NCBI RefSeq assembly: GCF_907164555.1
Contig: NZ_CAJQZC010000003.1
Span: 248,001 to 312,000, forward strand
Direction of reading: 5' to 3'
DNA length: 64,000 nucleotides
DNA from: Paraburkholderia saeva
GTDB taxonomy: Bacteria; Pseudomonadota; Gammaproteobacteria; Burkholderiales; Burkholderiaceae
Each line of letters opens with the position of its first letter. Position 1 is the stretch's first letter. The position numbers were made by a program, and so were the translations under genes. Positions 54,555 through 63,981 of the stretch are shown piece after piece. Under the pieces are notes generated by a model that was not told the DNA's origin, made no database searches, and worked only from the letters and a program-made list of their open reading frames with translations.

Positions 54555-55337
54555 TCAAGCTGCCTTGACGATGCCCGGCATGACACCGCTGTTCAGAAAC
54601 GCGCGCACAACTTCATGTGCCTGATGCTTGTGCGCCGTCTGCCAGCCGGGTGCGAGCATGTCGGCATCGAACATCTTTGAAAGCGTGTACGCATTCGACT
54701 TGTGAAAATACGCAAGGCTCACCAGCGTCACGTACATGTGCAGCGGATCGATGCCGATGCGCAGTGTGCCCGACGCTTCGCCGCGTTCGAGCAGCGTGCG
54801 CAACTTGTCGAGAACCGGCGACGACATCGCCGGAATCACTTTGGACAACTTCAAAAAACGCGCGCGATTGAGGTTTTCCCACGAGAGCAGGCACAGCAGT
54901 TCGGGATGGGTCGAGAAATGGCCTTCCGTGAAATCGTATAGCTGCAGGATGCCTGCTGCGGGATCGACACGGTTCACATCGAGCGTGACCGCGAGTTCCG
55001 CTTCGCGTAGTCGCGCAAGCACATGTTCCAGCACTTCGACGTAGAGCTTTTCCTTGCCGCCGAAGTAGTGATAAATCATCCGGATGTTGACCTTCGAGCG
55101 GCTCGCGATCGTTTCGACGCGCGCACCGCTGTAGCCTTTGTCCGCGAATTCGCGGATCGCAATCCTGAGCATGCGCTCCCGCGTTTTCGCAGCAAGCTTC
55201 TGCCGGCTGGTGGGCGTGCCCGCCTTGTCTTCGATCTGCGCTACCTTCGCAGGCTTCGACGTCTTTGACGTCTTTGATGACTTCGTGGTCTTGACTGCCT
55301 TCGGCGATTTCGCTGCGTGCTGCGTCTTACGTACCAT
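54555..55337 (-). CDS. TetR-family regulator with lysine-rich N-terminal tail
   Basis: 260 residues. The first about 45 residues are low-complexity (KTTKSSKTSKTSKPAK), followed by the TetR HTH (MLRIAIREFADKGYSGARVETIASRSKVNIRMIYHYF) and a C-terminal domain of the RutR type (SWENLNRARFLKLSKVIP). RutR senses pyrimidines in E. coli. It lies 114 bp downstream of the BMP-family ABC permease genes on the same strand and is the obvious candidate regulator of that importer and the divergent hydrolase operon. Confidence 0.88.
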   Translation of the reverse strand: MVRKTQHAAKSPKAVKTTKSSKTSKTSKPAKVAQIEDKAGTPTSRQKLAAKTRERMLRIAIREFADKGYSGARVETIASRSKVNIRMIYHYFGGKEKLYVEVLEHVLARLREAELAVTLDVNRVDPAAGILQLYDFTEGHFSTHPELLCLLSWENLNRARFLKLSKVIPAMSSPVLDKLRTLLERGEASGTLRIGIDPLHMYVTLVSLAYFHKSNAYTLSKMFDADMLAPGWQTAHKHQAHEVVRAFLNSGVMPGIVKAA

Positions 55338-55451
55338 GAGTGGACCCGTGAAAGTGGCGAGGCGCCCGCTCGCAAGACATCGTGTCAGCGATGGTACTAC
55401 TGCGCAGCGATACCGGAATTCGCCGTCCGCCGGAAAAACGCGCTGCGCCGC

Positions 55452-56369
55452 TCACCGGCGGAACGGCTGCGTCAACGCAGGCGGTGCGGTCTGTCGTCCG
55501 ATCAGGCCCGCGACGGCGACGAGCGCAAGCAGATACGGCAGCATGATGAGGAGCGCGGTCGGCACGTGAATGCCGAACATCGGCAACTGGAACTGCATGG
55601 CAGTTGCCGCGCCGAACAGCAGACAGGCGAGGGCAGTGCGTCCGATTTTCCAGTTGCCGAAGATGATCGCGGCAATCGCGAGATAGCCGGAGCCGTTCGT
55701 CATGCCTTCGGTGAAGGTATGAATGTCGCCGATCGAAATGAAGCAGCCCGCCGCCGCCGACATCACGCCGGAAAACACCACCGCGCCGTAGCGCAGCCCG
55801 GCAACCGAAAGCCCGGATTGATCGACGGCGCGCGGCGCGACGCCCGCTGCATGTAGCGCGACGCCGAGCGATGTGCGACGCATCACCACCGAAGTGCCGA
55901 TCAGCACGAGCACGCCCGCGTACAGCAGCCACACCTGATGAAACACGGGTTCGCCAATCACCGGCAACTGCCCGAGCACGGGCGGCGACCAGCGCGCGAG
56001 ACCAGGAATCACGGCGCTCGAACGTTCGCCGAATACTTCGCGATATGCGAGCGTTGTTCCGCCGAGCGCAAGAATGTTGATGCCGATGCCCGTCACGATC
56101 TGGTTTGCGCGCAGCGTGATGCTGAGAAACGCCTGCAACAGTGCGAGCGGAATCACGCCGATGATGCCGCAGAGCAGCCCGAGCGTCGGGTAGCCCGTGA
56201 GCCACGAGAACGTCGCGCCGAGAAACGCGCCTGTGAGCATCATCCCTTCGACGCTCATGTTCAGCACGCCCGCGCGCTCGCTGATCAGCTCGCCGGTGGA
56301 GGCAAGCATCATGGGTGCGGCGAGGCGGATCGACGCGCCCACGAAAACAGCCAGCAGATCCATGTTCAT
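55452..56369 (-). CDS. BMP-type ABC transporter permease 2 (YufQ-like)
   Basis: 305 residues from ATG 56369; overlaps the previous gene end by 4 bases. About eight membrane helices; MMLASTGELISERAGVLNMSVEGMML is the hallmark of the COG1079 nucleoside permeases (BmpABC, YufOPQ, NupABC). Partner of the COG4603-type permease. Downstream gap of 114 bp to tetR. A long chance open frame continues upstream through the other permease gene. Confidence 0.92.
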   Translation of the reverse strand: MNMDLLAVFVGASIRLAAPMMLASTGELISERAGVLNMSVEGMMLTGAFLGATFSWLTGYPTLGLLCGIIGVIPLALLQAFLSITLRANQIVTGIGINILALGGTTLAYREVFGERSSAVIPGLARWSPPVLGQLPVIGEPVFHQVWLLYAGVLVLIGTSVVMRRTSLGVALHAAGVAPRAVDQSGLSVAGLRYGAVVFSGVMSAAAGCFISIGDIHTFTEGMTNGSGYLAIAAIIFGNWKIGRTALACLLFGAATAMQFQLPMFGIHVPTALLIMLPYLLALVAVAGLIGRQTAPPALTQPFRR

Positions 56370-57484
56370 TGCCGTGCTCCTCCACGTTCGAGCCACATGG
56401 CGCCGCCCGCCAGCGCGACCGTGACGATGCCCTGCACGATCAGCACGAGCGCCGACGGTACTGCCGCAACCATTTCCATGTTGATGCCGCCCGAGCGCAG
56501 AAAGCCGAACAGCAACGCGGCCGCGAACACACCGGTAATCGAGCCGCGCGCGAGCAGGCCGACGACGAGGCCGTCGAATCCGTAACCGGACGAAAAGCCC
56601 GCTTTCAGTGAGAACTGGTCGCCCTGCAGCATCAATGCGCCGGCCAACCCGCTGAACGCGCCGGCAAGCGCGAGCGCGCCGACCAGCGCCGAGGTGATCG
56701 GCAGCCCGGCGCGGCGTGCGGCAACCGGATTCAGACCGGCGGCTCGCAGGCACAGCCCGAAACGCGTACGCCGCAACAGCACGGCCGAAGCGACTGCCAG
56801 TACGAGCGTGAGCGGCAGGCCGATGTGCAGGTTCATACCGCTCGCGACGAAGATGCCAGGCAGTTTCGTCGCATCGGGAATTTCGAGCGATTCGGGTAAT
56901 GTCGACGCGTTCGTCATCGGTTGACGCAGCAGCGCTTCGCTCTGCACGCACCAGTACAGGAGCCACACGGCGACGAACGACAGCAGCAGCGTGCTGATGA
57001 CTTCGTTGGTGCCGACCTTCGCCTTGAGCACGCCCGGCACGCCGGCCCATACCGCGCCGGCCGCGGCGGCGGTGAGCATCGGCACGACGAACGCGAGTCC
57101 GAACGGCAGACCCGCGCAGCCGCCGTACAGGCTCATCGCGGTGGCTGCGATACCGCCGATCGCGATCTGTCCTTCGCCGCCGACGTTCGTGAGACGCGCG
57201 CGGTCGGCGATCACGAAGCCCGTGCCGACGAGCGCGAACGCGAGACTGCGGTTCAGCGATGCGCCGACCGCGTACGCCGATCCCCATGCGCCGTCGGCGA
57301 ACGCGGCGAGCGCTTCACCGATCGAGACGTGCATCATCGCGATCAGCAGCAATGCCGCGACGATCGCGAACGCAACGGCCGCGCCAATCACGAGCGCGAC
57401 GCGCAGTTGCGGCGAGCCGCTGTTTGCGCCGCGCATGTCGCGCAGCCACGCGCGGGTGCCGTGGAGTTTCATGTCGAGATTCAT
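56366..57484 (-). CDS. BMP-type ABC transporter permease 1 (YufP-like)
   Basis: 372 residues from ATG 57484, overlapping the ATPase stop. N-terminal cytoplasmic part, then about ten membrane helices; RARLTNVGGEGQIAIGG and GTNEVISTLLLSFVAVWLL are characteristic of COG4603 nucleoside permeases. Forms the channel with permease 2. Confidence 0.92.
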   Translation of the reverse strand: MNLDMKLHGTRAWLRDMRGANSGSPQLRVALVIGAAVAFAIVAALLLIAMMHVSIGEALAAFADGAWGSAYAVGASLNRSLAFALVGTGFVIADRARLTNVGGEGQIAIGGIAATAMSLYGGCAGLPFGLAFVVPMLTAAAAGAVWAGVPGVLKAKVGTNEVISTLLLSFVAVWLLYWCVQSEALLRQPMTNASTLPESLEIPDATKLPGIFVASGMNLHIGLPLTLVLAVASAVLLRRTRFGLCLRAAGLNPVAARRAGLPITSALVGALALAGAFSGLAGALMLQGDQFSLKAGFSSGYGFDGLVVGLLARGSITGVFAAALLFGFLRSGGINMEMVAAVPSALVLIVQGIVTVALAGGAMWLERGGARQ

Positions 57485-59094
57485 GCGCTTTCTCCCGCGC
57501 CCGCCATCCATGCGCCGATACGACCACGGTTCGCCGCGTCGGGCGTGCAACTGCCCATGATGCGGCCGCGGTACAGCACGACGATGCGATCGGCGACGCT
57601 CAGCAGTTCGTCGAGTTCGGATGAGATCAACAGCACGCCGACGCCGCGATCGCGTGCGGCGCGAATGTGCGAATACACCGCGGCCACGGCGCCGACATCG
57701 AGGCCGCGCGTCGGTTGCGCGGCGAGCAGGAAGAGCAGTGGATCGAGCGTGAGTTCGCGCGCCAGCACGGCCTTCTGCTGGTTGCCGCCGGAGAGACCGC
57801 CGAGGAGCGCATCGGGGCCGCTTGCGCGTACGTCGAAACGCGTCATCAATTCGCGGGCCGCTTCGCGCATCGCCCGTCGCCGCAGGAAGCCGCCGCGTGT
57901 GTATGCGTCGAGGTGATTCAGCAGCAGATTGTCGGTGAGGCTCATGCCCGTCACGCATCCCACCGCGTGCCGGTCCTCGGGCACGATGCCGACACCTGCG
58001 CGGGTCAGCTCGCGCGGGGTCGCCCCCGTCATGTCCTGTCCCGCGACAAAGAAACGTCCAGACGCAGCGGGCATCATGCCGGCCAGCACCGCGCCCAGCT
58101 CGCTTTGTCCATTACCTTCCACGCCCGCGATACCGACGATCTCGCCGCGATTCACGACGAGCGTGCATTCGGCAAGACGCGTCGCGCCATCGGCGTCGCG
58201 CGCGCTGAGGCCGTCGACCTGCAGCACTTCGTCGCCGAGCGGGCGCGAGTACGGCGACGCATGGACGGGCTGATCGAGCGACAGCTTGCCGACCGCGTCG
58301 AGATGATCGTCGGGCGAATCACTTGCGGTGGCGCGGTGAATCATCGCGTGCACGAGGCGGTCGATTTCCGTTGCGGGCGAAGCAGAACGCGCGACGACAC
58401 GCCCCGATTGCAACACCGTCGCGTGTGAAGCGATGCGGCTGATCTCCTTCAGTTTGTGCGTGACGAGCACGACCGCGCAGCCGCGTTGCGCGACGCGCGC
58501 GCAGGTGTCGAGGAGCGCATCGATCTGCGCGGGAAGCAGCACGGCGGTGGGTTCGTCGAGCAGCAGAAGTTGCGGCTCGCGCATCAGGCATTTGACGATC
58601 TCGACGCGCTGCCGCTCACCCACCGAAAGATCCGCGACGCGCACGTTGAGCGGCAGATCGAGGCCGACGCTGTCGAGCACCTCGCGCACGCGCTTCGCGT
58701 GCGCTGCCCGATTGAGCCAGCCGCGCGCCTGACCGAGCAGCAGGTTGTCGAGCACGGTGGCATCGTCGACGAGGCTGAAATGCTGATGCACCATCGCGAT
58801 GGCATTCGACAGCGCATCGGCCGGACTGCGCGGGTGATAGGGCGCGCCATTCACGTGCATCGTGCCGGCATCGGGCTGATGCACGCCGAAGATGACGTTG
58901 CACAGCGTCGATTTGCCCGCGCCGTTTTCGCCGAGCAGGCAATGCACGTCGCCCGGCATCAGATCGAGCGAGACGTCGTCGAGCGCCTGGAACGTGCCGA
59001 AGCGCTTGCCGATACCGGCAAGCGACAGGATTGGCGCCGCCGACGCCAGCGGCCCTGCCGAAGCGCCCGAAGCGGCGGAGGCGAGCGCGTTCAT
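57481..59094 (-). CDS. BMP-type ABC transporter ATPase (two nucleotide-binding domains)
   Basis: 537 residues from ATG 59094. First domain: Walker A LLGENGAGKST (about 53-63), signature LSVGERQRVEIVK, Walker B LLLLDEPTAVL. Second domain: degenerate Walker A GVEGNGQSEL, signature LSGGNQQKAVLARELT and AAQPTRGLDVGAV, exactly the asymmetric RbsA/YufO arrangement. The first 23 residues are an Ala/Ser-rich tail. Start overlaps the stop of the binding-protein gene. Confidence 0.94.
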   Translation of the reverse strand: MNALASAASGASAGPLASAAPILSLAGIGKRFGTFQALDDVSLDLMPGDVHCLLGENGAGKSTLCNVIFGVHQPDAGTMHVNGAPYHPRSPADALSNAIAMVHQHFSLVDDATVLDNLLLGQARGWLNRAAHAKRVREVLDSVGLDLPLNVRVADLSVGERQRVEIVKCLMREPQLLLLDEPTAVLLPAQIDALLDTCARVAQRGCAVVLVTHKLKEISRIASHATVLQSGRVVARSASPATEIDRLVHAMIHRATASDSPDDHLDAVGKLSLDQPVHASPYSRPLGDEVLQVDGLSARDADGATRLAECTLVVNRGEIVGIAGVEGNGQSELGAVLAGMMPAASGRFFVAGQDMTGATPRELTRAGVGIVPEDRHAVGCVTGMSLTDNLLLNHLDAYTRGGFLRRRAMREAARELMTRFDVRASGPDALLGGLSGGNQQKAVLARELTLDPLLFLLAAQPTRGLDVGAVAAVYSHIRAARDRGVGVLLISSELDELLSVADRIVVLYRGRIMGSCTPDAANRGRIGAWMAGAGESA

Positions 59095-60113
59095 CCTTCG
59101 GAGACCTTGATCTTGCCGCTCAGGATGTCCTGCTCGATCTGCTTGAGCTTCGCATCCATCGCCGGCGTCGACTGGCAGACAGCGATACCCGAAGCCTTCG
59201 GACCCATCGCGAGACCGAACGGCTTGTAGCCCGGCTGCCATGTGCCTTTTTCCAGCTGCTCGATCGCGTATTGTGCCTGGAAGCCGACGCCTGTGATGCT
59301 GTACGCAACATACAGCGGATCGGTGCCGCAACGGTCCGTATAGCTGCCGATGACGTGCGTGTTCTTTTCCTTTGCGGCCTGTTCGAGCCCGCGCAGTCCG
59401 AGGTTCAGGATGTGATAGTGAACATCGGCACCCTGCGCGATGGCGGCGGCGGTGGCTTCACGCGCCTTCGCGACGTTGTCGAAGTCGCCGGTGTAGCTCT
59501 CGAAGTATTTGATCTTCGGGTTGATGTAACGTGCGCCGTTGCCGAATTCCTTGCCCGCGTTGACGATCGACGGAATTTCCATGCCGCCCGTGTAGCTCAC
59601 GGCGTTCGTCTTCGTGAGCATCGCGGCGGCGGCACCGGCGACGAACGCGATTTCAGCCTGCTTGACATCGTAGCCCGCGACGTTGGGCGGCATCGATTCG
59701 CCCTTGCTGCCGCCGACAATCGAGAACTTCACGTTCGGAAAGCGCTTCGCGATCTTCAGCACGGCGGCCTGCGTCTGACCACCGACGCCGATTACCAGCT
59801 GGTTCTTCGACGCGAGGTTCGTGAGCGCCTGCTCCATGTCCGCGTAGTTGATGTTCTCGATGATCTGCGTCTTCAGCTTCGGGCCGAACTCTTTCTCCGC
59901 TGCCACCACGCCGTCGTAACCCGATTCCATCCAGCCCTTGTCGGTCTTCGAGCCGGGGATCAGCACGCCGACGCGCATCGTTTCGTCGGCGGCATGGGCC
60001 ACTTCCGACAGAAACGCAGGAGCGCTCAGTGCGACGACACCTGTCAGAACGAGCATGCGGGACAGCAGGCGGCGGTGCGATCCGCCTTTCGATTTCTGCG
60101 TGGGTTGGGACAT
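59091..60113 (-). CDS. BMP-family ABC transporter substrate-binding protein
   Basis: 340 residues from ATG 60113, AGGAG 8 bases upstream (an in-frame GTG at 60122 is less well placed). Twin-arginine-like SHRRLLSRMLVLTG start and a signal peptide ending VAHAAD. PF02608 (Bmp/PnrA) core: MRVGVLIPGSKTDKGWMESGYDGV, IVGGSKGESMPPNVAGYDV, VSYTGGMEIP. Members bind nucleosides, autoinducer-like or purine-type ligands. First gene of the importer operon, divergent from the hydrolase operon. Confidence 0.92.
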   Translation of the reverse strand: MSQPTQKSKGGSHRRLLSRMLVLTGVVALSAPAFLSEVAHAADETMRVGVLIPGSKTDKGWMESGYDGVVAAEKEFGPKLKTQIIENINYADMEQALTNLASKNQLVIGVGGQTQAAVLKIAKRFPNVKFSIVGGSKGESMPPNVAGYDVKQAEIAFVAGAAAAMLTKTNAVSYTGGMEIPSIVNAGKEFGNGARYINPKIKYFESYTGDFDNVAKAREATAAAIAQGADVHYHILNLGLRGLEQAAKEKNTHVIGSYTDRCGTDPLYVAYSITGVGFQAQYAIEQLEKGTWQPGYKPFGLAMGPKASGIAVCQSTPAMDAKLKQIEQDILSGKIKVSEG

Positions 60114-60322
60114 CACTGGCACTCCTTTTGCGTGAGGTTTCGGTAAGTAGGTTATTCATGAACGAAACGCACAACGCAACTTTGATGCCATCCGTCAAAA
60201 CGGAAGGTGCAAACGGAGCAGGAAAACGCGCGACGCGCTTCATGAAGGCGGACCCGACCGGCCGCTCACGCACGACATCGCCCACCTTTATTTTCGATCG
60301 AAGCAGAGACACGGAGAGCACC
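60114..60322. promoter_or_regulatory. Divergent control region of importer and hydrolase operons
   Basis: 209 bases between the two operons. TTTGA-N9-TCAAA at 60181-60199 has outer half-sites like those of RutR-type operators. Two 8-bp TTCATGAA palindromes lie at 60155-60162 and inside CTTCATGAAG at 60238-60247, centres 84 bp apart. Which of these the TetR protein uses cannot be told from sequence. Confidence 0.5.
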
Positions 60323-61141
60323 TTGGAAAACACCCGGAACCCCGATACGGCAACGCTTCCCGGCGCGCTTGGCGTGTTCGGGCAGACGCGCTGGAGCGCG
60401 ACGAAAGAGGTCGTCGACATGACGCCGGCGGTGCCCGCCGCGCGCGTGACGACGCTCGATTCGGCGCCGCAGAAAGTCCGTTTTGACATCAACCGCGCGG
60501 CGGTGATCGTCATCGATATGCAGAACGACTTCTGCACCAAAGGGGGTTGGGTCGCCCATCTTGGGGGCGACTACGAAGCCGACCGCGCACCGATTGCACC
60601 ATTGCAGCGCCTCTTGCCCGTGGTGCGCGAAATGGGTGTGCCGGTGATCTGGGTGAACTGGGGAAACCGGCCCGACCTCGCCAACATGCCGCCTAACCAG
60701 TTGCATCTGTACAAGCCGACGGGCACCGGTATCGGGTTGGGCGAGCCGCTGCCGGAGCACGGCGCGCATGTGCTCGAAAAGGATTCGTGGGCCGCAGCCG
60801 TCGTCGATGAGCTGGCACCCGGGCCGCAGGATATCCGCGTCGACAAATACCGGATCAGCGGCTTCTGGGATACGCCGCTCGACAGCATTCTGCGTAATCT
60901 CGGTACTCGTACCGTGTTTTTCGCGGGCGTGAATACCGATCAGTGCGTGCTGCACACGCTGACCGATGCGAATTTCCTGGGCTACGGCTGCGTGCTGCTG
61001 TCGGACTGCTGCGCGACCTCATCGCCTGCATTCTGTGTCGAAGCGACGGAGTGGAACGTGAAGAAGTGCTTCGGCTTCGTGGCCGACTCGATGCAGCTGG
61101 AGTCTGCCCTCAAGAGCAACGATCACGGAGGCGCACGATGA
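60323..61141 (+). CDS. Isochorismatase-family amidohydrolase (RutB/BiuH-like)
   Basis: 272 residues from TTG 60323, preceded by GGAGAG (60313-60318); ATG 60242 or 60158 would add residues unlike the family. Catalytic triad D65 (VIVIDMQNDF), K175 (RVDKYRISGF) and C208 (NTDQCVLHT). The SGFWDTPLDSILRNLGTRT segment is very like RutB, which opens ureido/peroxyureidoacrylate, and DMQNDFCTKGG like biuret hydrolase. So a C-N hydrolysis of a ureido or biuret-type compound is probable. Overlaps the next gene by 4 bases. Confidence 0.85.
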   Translation: MENTRNPDTATLPGALGVFGQTRWSATKEVVDMTPAVPAARVTTLDSAPQKVRFDINRAAVIVIDMQNDFCTKGGWVAHLGGDYEADRAPIAPLQRLLPVVREMGVPVIWVNWGNRPDLANMPPNQLHLYKPTGTGIGLGEPLPEHGAHVLEKDSWAAAVVDELAPGPQDIRVDKYRISGFWDTPLDSILRNLGTRTVFFAGVNTDQCVLHTLTDANFLGYGCVLLSDCCATSSPAFCVEATEWNVKKCFGFVADSMQLESALKSNDHGGAR

Positions 61142-62316
61142 GCGCGTTCATTCCCGGCGAGCGGCTGCGCGTCGAGCCGACCGCGAGCGGCCCGCTCGAC
61201 GGGCTGCGCTTCGCGGTGAAAGACCTGATCGACGTGGAAGGCGTCGTCACGGGTGGCGGCAATCCTGACTGGCTTGCGACTCACACGGAGGCCGACGCTC
61301 ACGCGCCCGCCGTTGCGATGCTGCTGGCCGCGGGCGCGGCCGTCGACGGCAAGACGATCACCGACGAACTCGCGTACAGCCTGGAAGGCGTCAACGCGCA
61401 TTACGGCACGCCACTGAACCCCCGCTGGCCGCATGCGCTGCCTGGCGGCTCTTCGAGCGGGTCGGCATCCACAGTGGCGAGCGGCGACGTCGACTTCGCG
61501 CTCGGCACCGACACGGGCGGCTCGGTGCGCGTGCCCGCTGCATTCTGCGGACTGTGGGGCATCCGGCCGACGCACGATGCCGTTTCCGCCGCAGGCGTCC
61601 TGCCGTTCGCGCCGCTCTTCGATACCGTCGGCTGGTTCGCGCGCACGGGCGAGATGCTCGCCAAAGTGGGCGACGTGCTGCTCGCCGGCACCACGCCTGT
61701 CGGCGTGCCTGCGGGTTTCACGCTGTGCGCCGAGGCATTCGCCGCGCGCGCCGCGAACGAGCCTGACGATGCCGCACAACTGCGCGCGTTCGCACTTGCG
61801 GCTGCCGAGGCCGCGGGTTCCGCCAGACCGGGCGAGACGAACGTGTTCGACGGCGAGCAGGCGGCGTGGCTGCACTGCTATCAGCAACTTCAGGACGACG
61901 CGATCCGCACTTCGCTGAAAGCGTGGATCGAGACGACCTCGCCGCGCTTTGGCGACGACATCGCGTCACGCTTCGCCCGGCTCGATACGCTCGATGACGC
62001 CGAAGTCGCACGATGCCGCGAACGTCGCGTAGATATCGCGCGGCGTATCGATGCGCTGGTCGCGGATGCGGTCATCGTGCTGCCGACCACGCCGCTCGCG
62101 CTGTTAAAGAAAGATTCGCCCAGCGAGCGTATCGCCAGCTTCTACCGCGACGCGCTGACGATGGACTCGATCGCCGCGCTGGCCGGTTTGCCGCAGGTCA
62201 CGGTGCCTCTCGCGGATGAACGCGACCGGCCGCTGGCGCTCTCGCTGATCGGGCCGCGCGGCAGCGACCGCACGCTGATCGCGCTTGCGCGCCGGCTTTT
62301 TCCTTCTGTCGAATAA
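61138..62316 (+). CDS. Amidase-signature enzyme (AMI1-like)
   Basis: 392 residues. Ser-cisSer-Lys triad: K28 (FAVKDLIDVEG), S105 or S106 (LPGGSSSGSA) and nucleophile S129 (TDTGGSVRVPAAF). The compact length and NPDWLATHTEADAHAP resemble plant-type AMI1 amidases and small bacterial amidases. Its role in the operon is likely the release of ammonia or an amine from an intermediate. ATGA overlap with the isochorismatase gene; 10 bases before the AtzG-like gene. Confidence 0.88.
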   Translation: MSAFIPGERLRVEPTASGPLDGLRFAVKDLIDVEGVVTGGGNPDWLATHTEADAHAPAVAMLLAAGAAVDGKTITDELAYSLEGVNAHYGTPLNPRWPHALPGGSSSGSASTVASGDVDFALGTDTGGSVRVPAAFCGLWGIRPTHDAVSAAGVLPFAPLFDTVGWFARTGEMLAKVGDVLLAGTTPVGVPAGFTLCAEAFAARAANEPDDAAQLRAFALAAAEAAGSARPGETNVFDGEQAAWLHCYQQLQDDAIRTSLKAWIETTSPRFGDDIASRFARLDTLDDAEVARCRERRVDIARRIDALVADAVIVLPTTPLALLKKDSPSERIASFYRDALTMDSIAALAGLPQVTVPLADERDRPLALSLIGPRGSDRTLIALARRLFPSVE

Positions 62317-62326
62317 CGGTGAGCCC

Positions 62327-62539
62327 ATGTCCGACGATTCCCCAAAAACCCATACGATCGACGCCGACACGCGCACGGCCTACGTCGAAGCCGCGTTGAA
62401 GCTGCATTTCCAGACGCTTCCCGAAGGTGCGGAGGCCCGCGTGCAGGCGCAGTTCGCGCGCATCGCGATGCTTGCTGTGCCGGTGCTCGCGTTCCCGCTG
62501 AACGCAGACGACGAACCCGCTCCGGTGTTCCGCGCATGA
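62327..62539 (+). CDS. AtzG-like small subunit (DUF4089)
   Basis: 70 residues from ATG 62327. DADTRTAYVEAALKLHF and ARVQAQFARIAMLAVPVLAFPL are helical segments of the DUF4089 family. AtzG of Pseudomonas sp. ADP is known to form a GatC-like complex with AtzE. Its stop overlaps the AtzE-like start (ATGA), typical of stoichiometric partners. Too short to be seen by motif alone; the gene order supports the call. Confidence 0.82.
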   Translation: MSDDSPKTHTIDADTRTAYVEAALKLHFQTLPEGAEARVQAQFARIAMLAVPVLAFPLNADDEPAPVFRA

Positions 62540-63981
62540 CCGACGCCCGTGCCTCCCGCTTCCCCGTTACCGCGACCGGGATCGCGCGCGCTTATGCGCG
62601 CGGCGAATTCACTTCTCGCGAACTCGTCGCCGATACGTTCAGCCGCATCGAAACCGGCGATCCGTACGTAAACGCGTTCACTGACCTCACCGTCGAGCGC
62701 GCGCTCGAAGAAGCCGGCCAGCTCGACGCCCGCCGCGCGCGCGGCGAAACCTTGCCGCCGCTCGCGGGTGTCCCGTACGCCGCGAAGAACCTGTTCGACA
62801 TCGCGGGGCTCACGACGCTCGCCGGCTCGCGTGTGCTCGCCGGCAATCCGCCCGCAAGCGCCGATTCCACCCTCGTGCGCCGCATGCGGGAGGGCGGCGC
62901 AATTATGGTCGGCGCGCTGAACATGGACGAATTCGCGTACGGCTTCACGACCGAAAACCATCATGCGGGCGTGTGCCGCAATCCGCACGACCTGTCGCGC
63001 ACGGCGGGCGGTTCGTCGGGTGGCAGCGCGGCGGCGGTGGCAGCGGGCTTCGTGCCGGTCACGCTCGGCACCGATACGAATGGCTCGGTGCGCGTGCCTG
63101 CGTCGATGTGTGGCGTGTTCGGTGTGAAGCCGACGTTCGGCCGGCTTTCGCGCTATGGCACGTTCCCGTTCGTCGCGAGCATCGATCATATGGGCGCGTT
63201 CGCACGCACCGTCGGCGATCTCGCGCTCACGTACGACGCGCTACAGTTCGTCGATCCGCTCGACGCCGCGTGTTCGGCGCGCGCCATCGAGCCGGTGAGC
63301 AATGCAAAGCCCGCGCGCACGTTACGCATTGCGCGCCTTGACGGCTACTTCGACGATCACGCCAGTGACGATGCACGCGGTGTCGCACTCGCGGCCGCAC
63401 GGGCGCTCGACGCCACCGAAACCGCCGCATTCCCGAACGCCGAGGCGTCACGCAGCGCCGCGTTTCTGATCACGGCGGCCGAAGGCGGCCAGCTGCATCT
63501 GCCGACGCTACGCACGCGTTACGACGAACACGAGCCGCTCTCCCGAGACCGGCTGATTGCGGGCGCGTTGCTCCCCGCCGCGTGGCTGCTGCACGCACAG
63601 CGCGTGCGCGCCGTGCTGCAACGGCGCGTGCTTGAACTTTTCGAGCGTTACGACGTGCTGATCGCGCCGGCCACGCCCGTGGTCGCGCCACGCGTCGGCG
63701 AAGAGTTCATGGAGATCAACGGCCAGCGGCTTGCCACGCGTCCGAATCTGGGTCTCCTCACGCAGCCGGTGTCGTGTCTTGGTCTGCCGGTCGTCGCGGT
63801 GCCGATGCGCGCGGCGAGCGGCCTGCCGCTTGCCGTGCAGCTGATCGCGCCACCGTGGCGCGAGGATCTGGCGTTCGACGCCGCGCGCCGTCTCGAAGCG
63901 GCGCAGATGTCGTACTGTCCGCCGGCGCTGTTGTTCGCCGGTCTGCCGTTGCCTGCCGCTTCCTCTGGAATCCGACGATGA
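62536..63981 (+). CDS. AtzE-like amidase (1-carboxybiuret hydrolase family)
   Basis: 481 residues of the amidase signature family: K84 (PYAAKNLFDIAG), S160/S161 (TAGGSSGGSA) and nucleophile S183 (TDTNGSVRVPASMCG). AtzE was described as 1-carboxybiuret hydrolase in cyanuric acid breakdown and as a GatA-like partner of AtzG. The preceding small gene fits that complex. Members outside s-triazine clusters have unknown substrates, so only the family is certain. Overlaps the next gene start. Confidence 0.88.
   Translation: MTDARASRFPVTATGIARAYARGEFTSRELVADTFSRIETGDPYVNAFTDLTVERALEEAGQLDARRARGETLPPLAGVPYAAKNLFDIAGLTTLAGSRVLAGNPPASADSTLVRRMREGGAIMVGALNMDEFAYGFTTENHHAGVCRNPHDLSRTAGGSSGGSAAAVAAGFVPVTLGTDTNGSVRVPASMCGVFGVKPTFGRLSRYGTFPFVASIDHMGAFARTVGDLALTYDALQFVDPLDAACSARAIEPVSNAKPARTLRIARLDGYFDDHASDDARGVALAAARALDATETAAFPNAEASRSAAFLITAAEGGQLHLPTLRTRYDEHEPLSRDRLIAGALLPAAWLLHAQRVRAVLQRRVLELFERYDVLIAPATPVVAPRVGEEFMEINGQRLATRPNLGLLTQPVSCLGLPVVAVPMRAASGLPLAVQLIAPPWREDLAFDAARRLEAAQMSYCPPALLFAGLPLPAASSGIRR

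Noticed and set aside
56370-57287. In-frame upstream extension of permease 2
   Set aside because: Overlaps permease 1 in another frame; ATG 56369 gives the family N-terminus.
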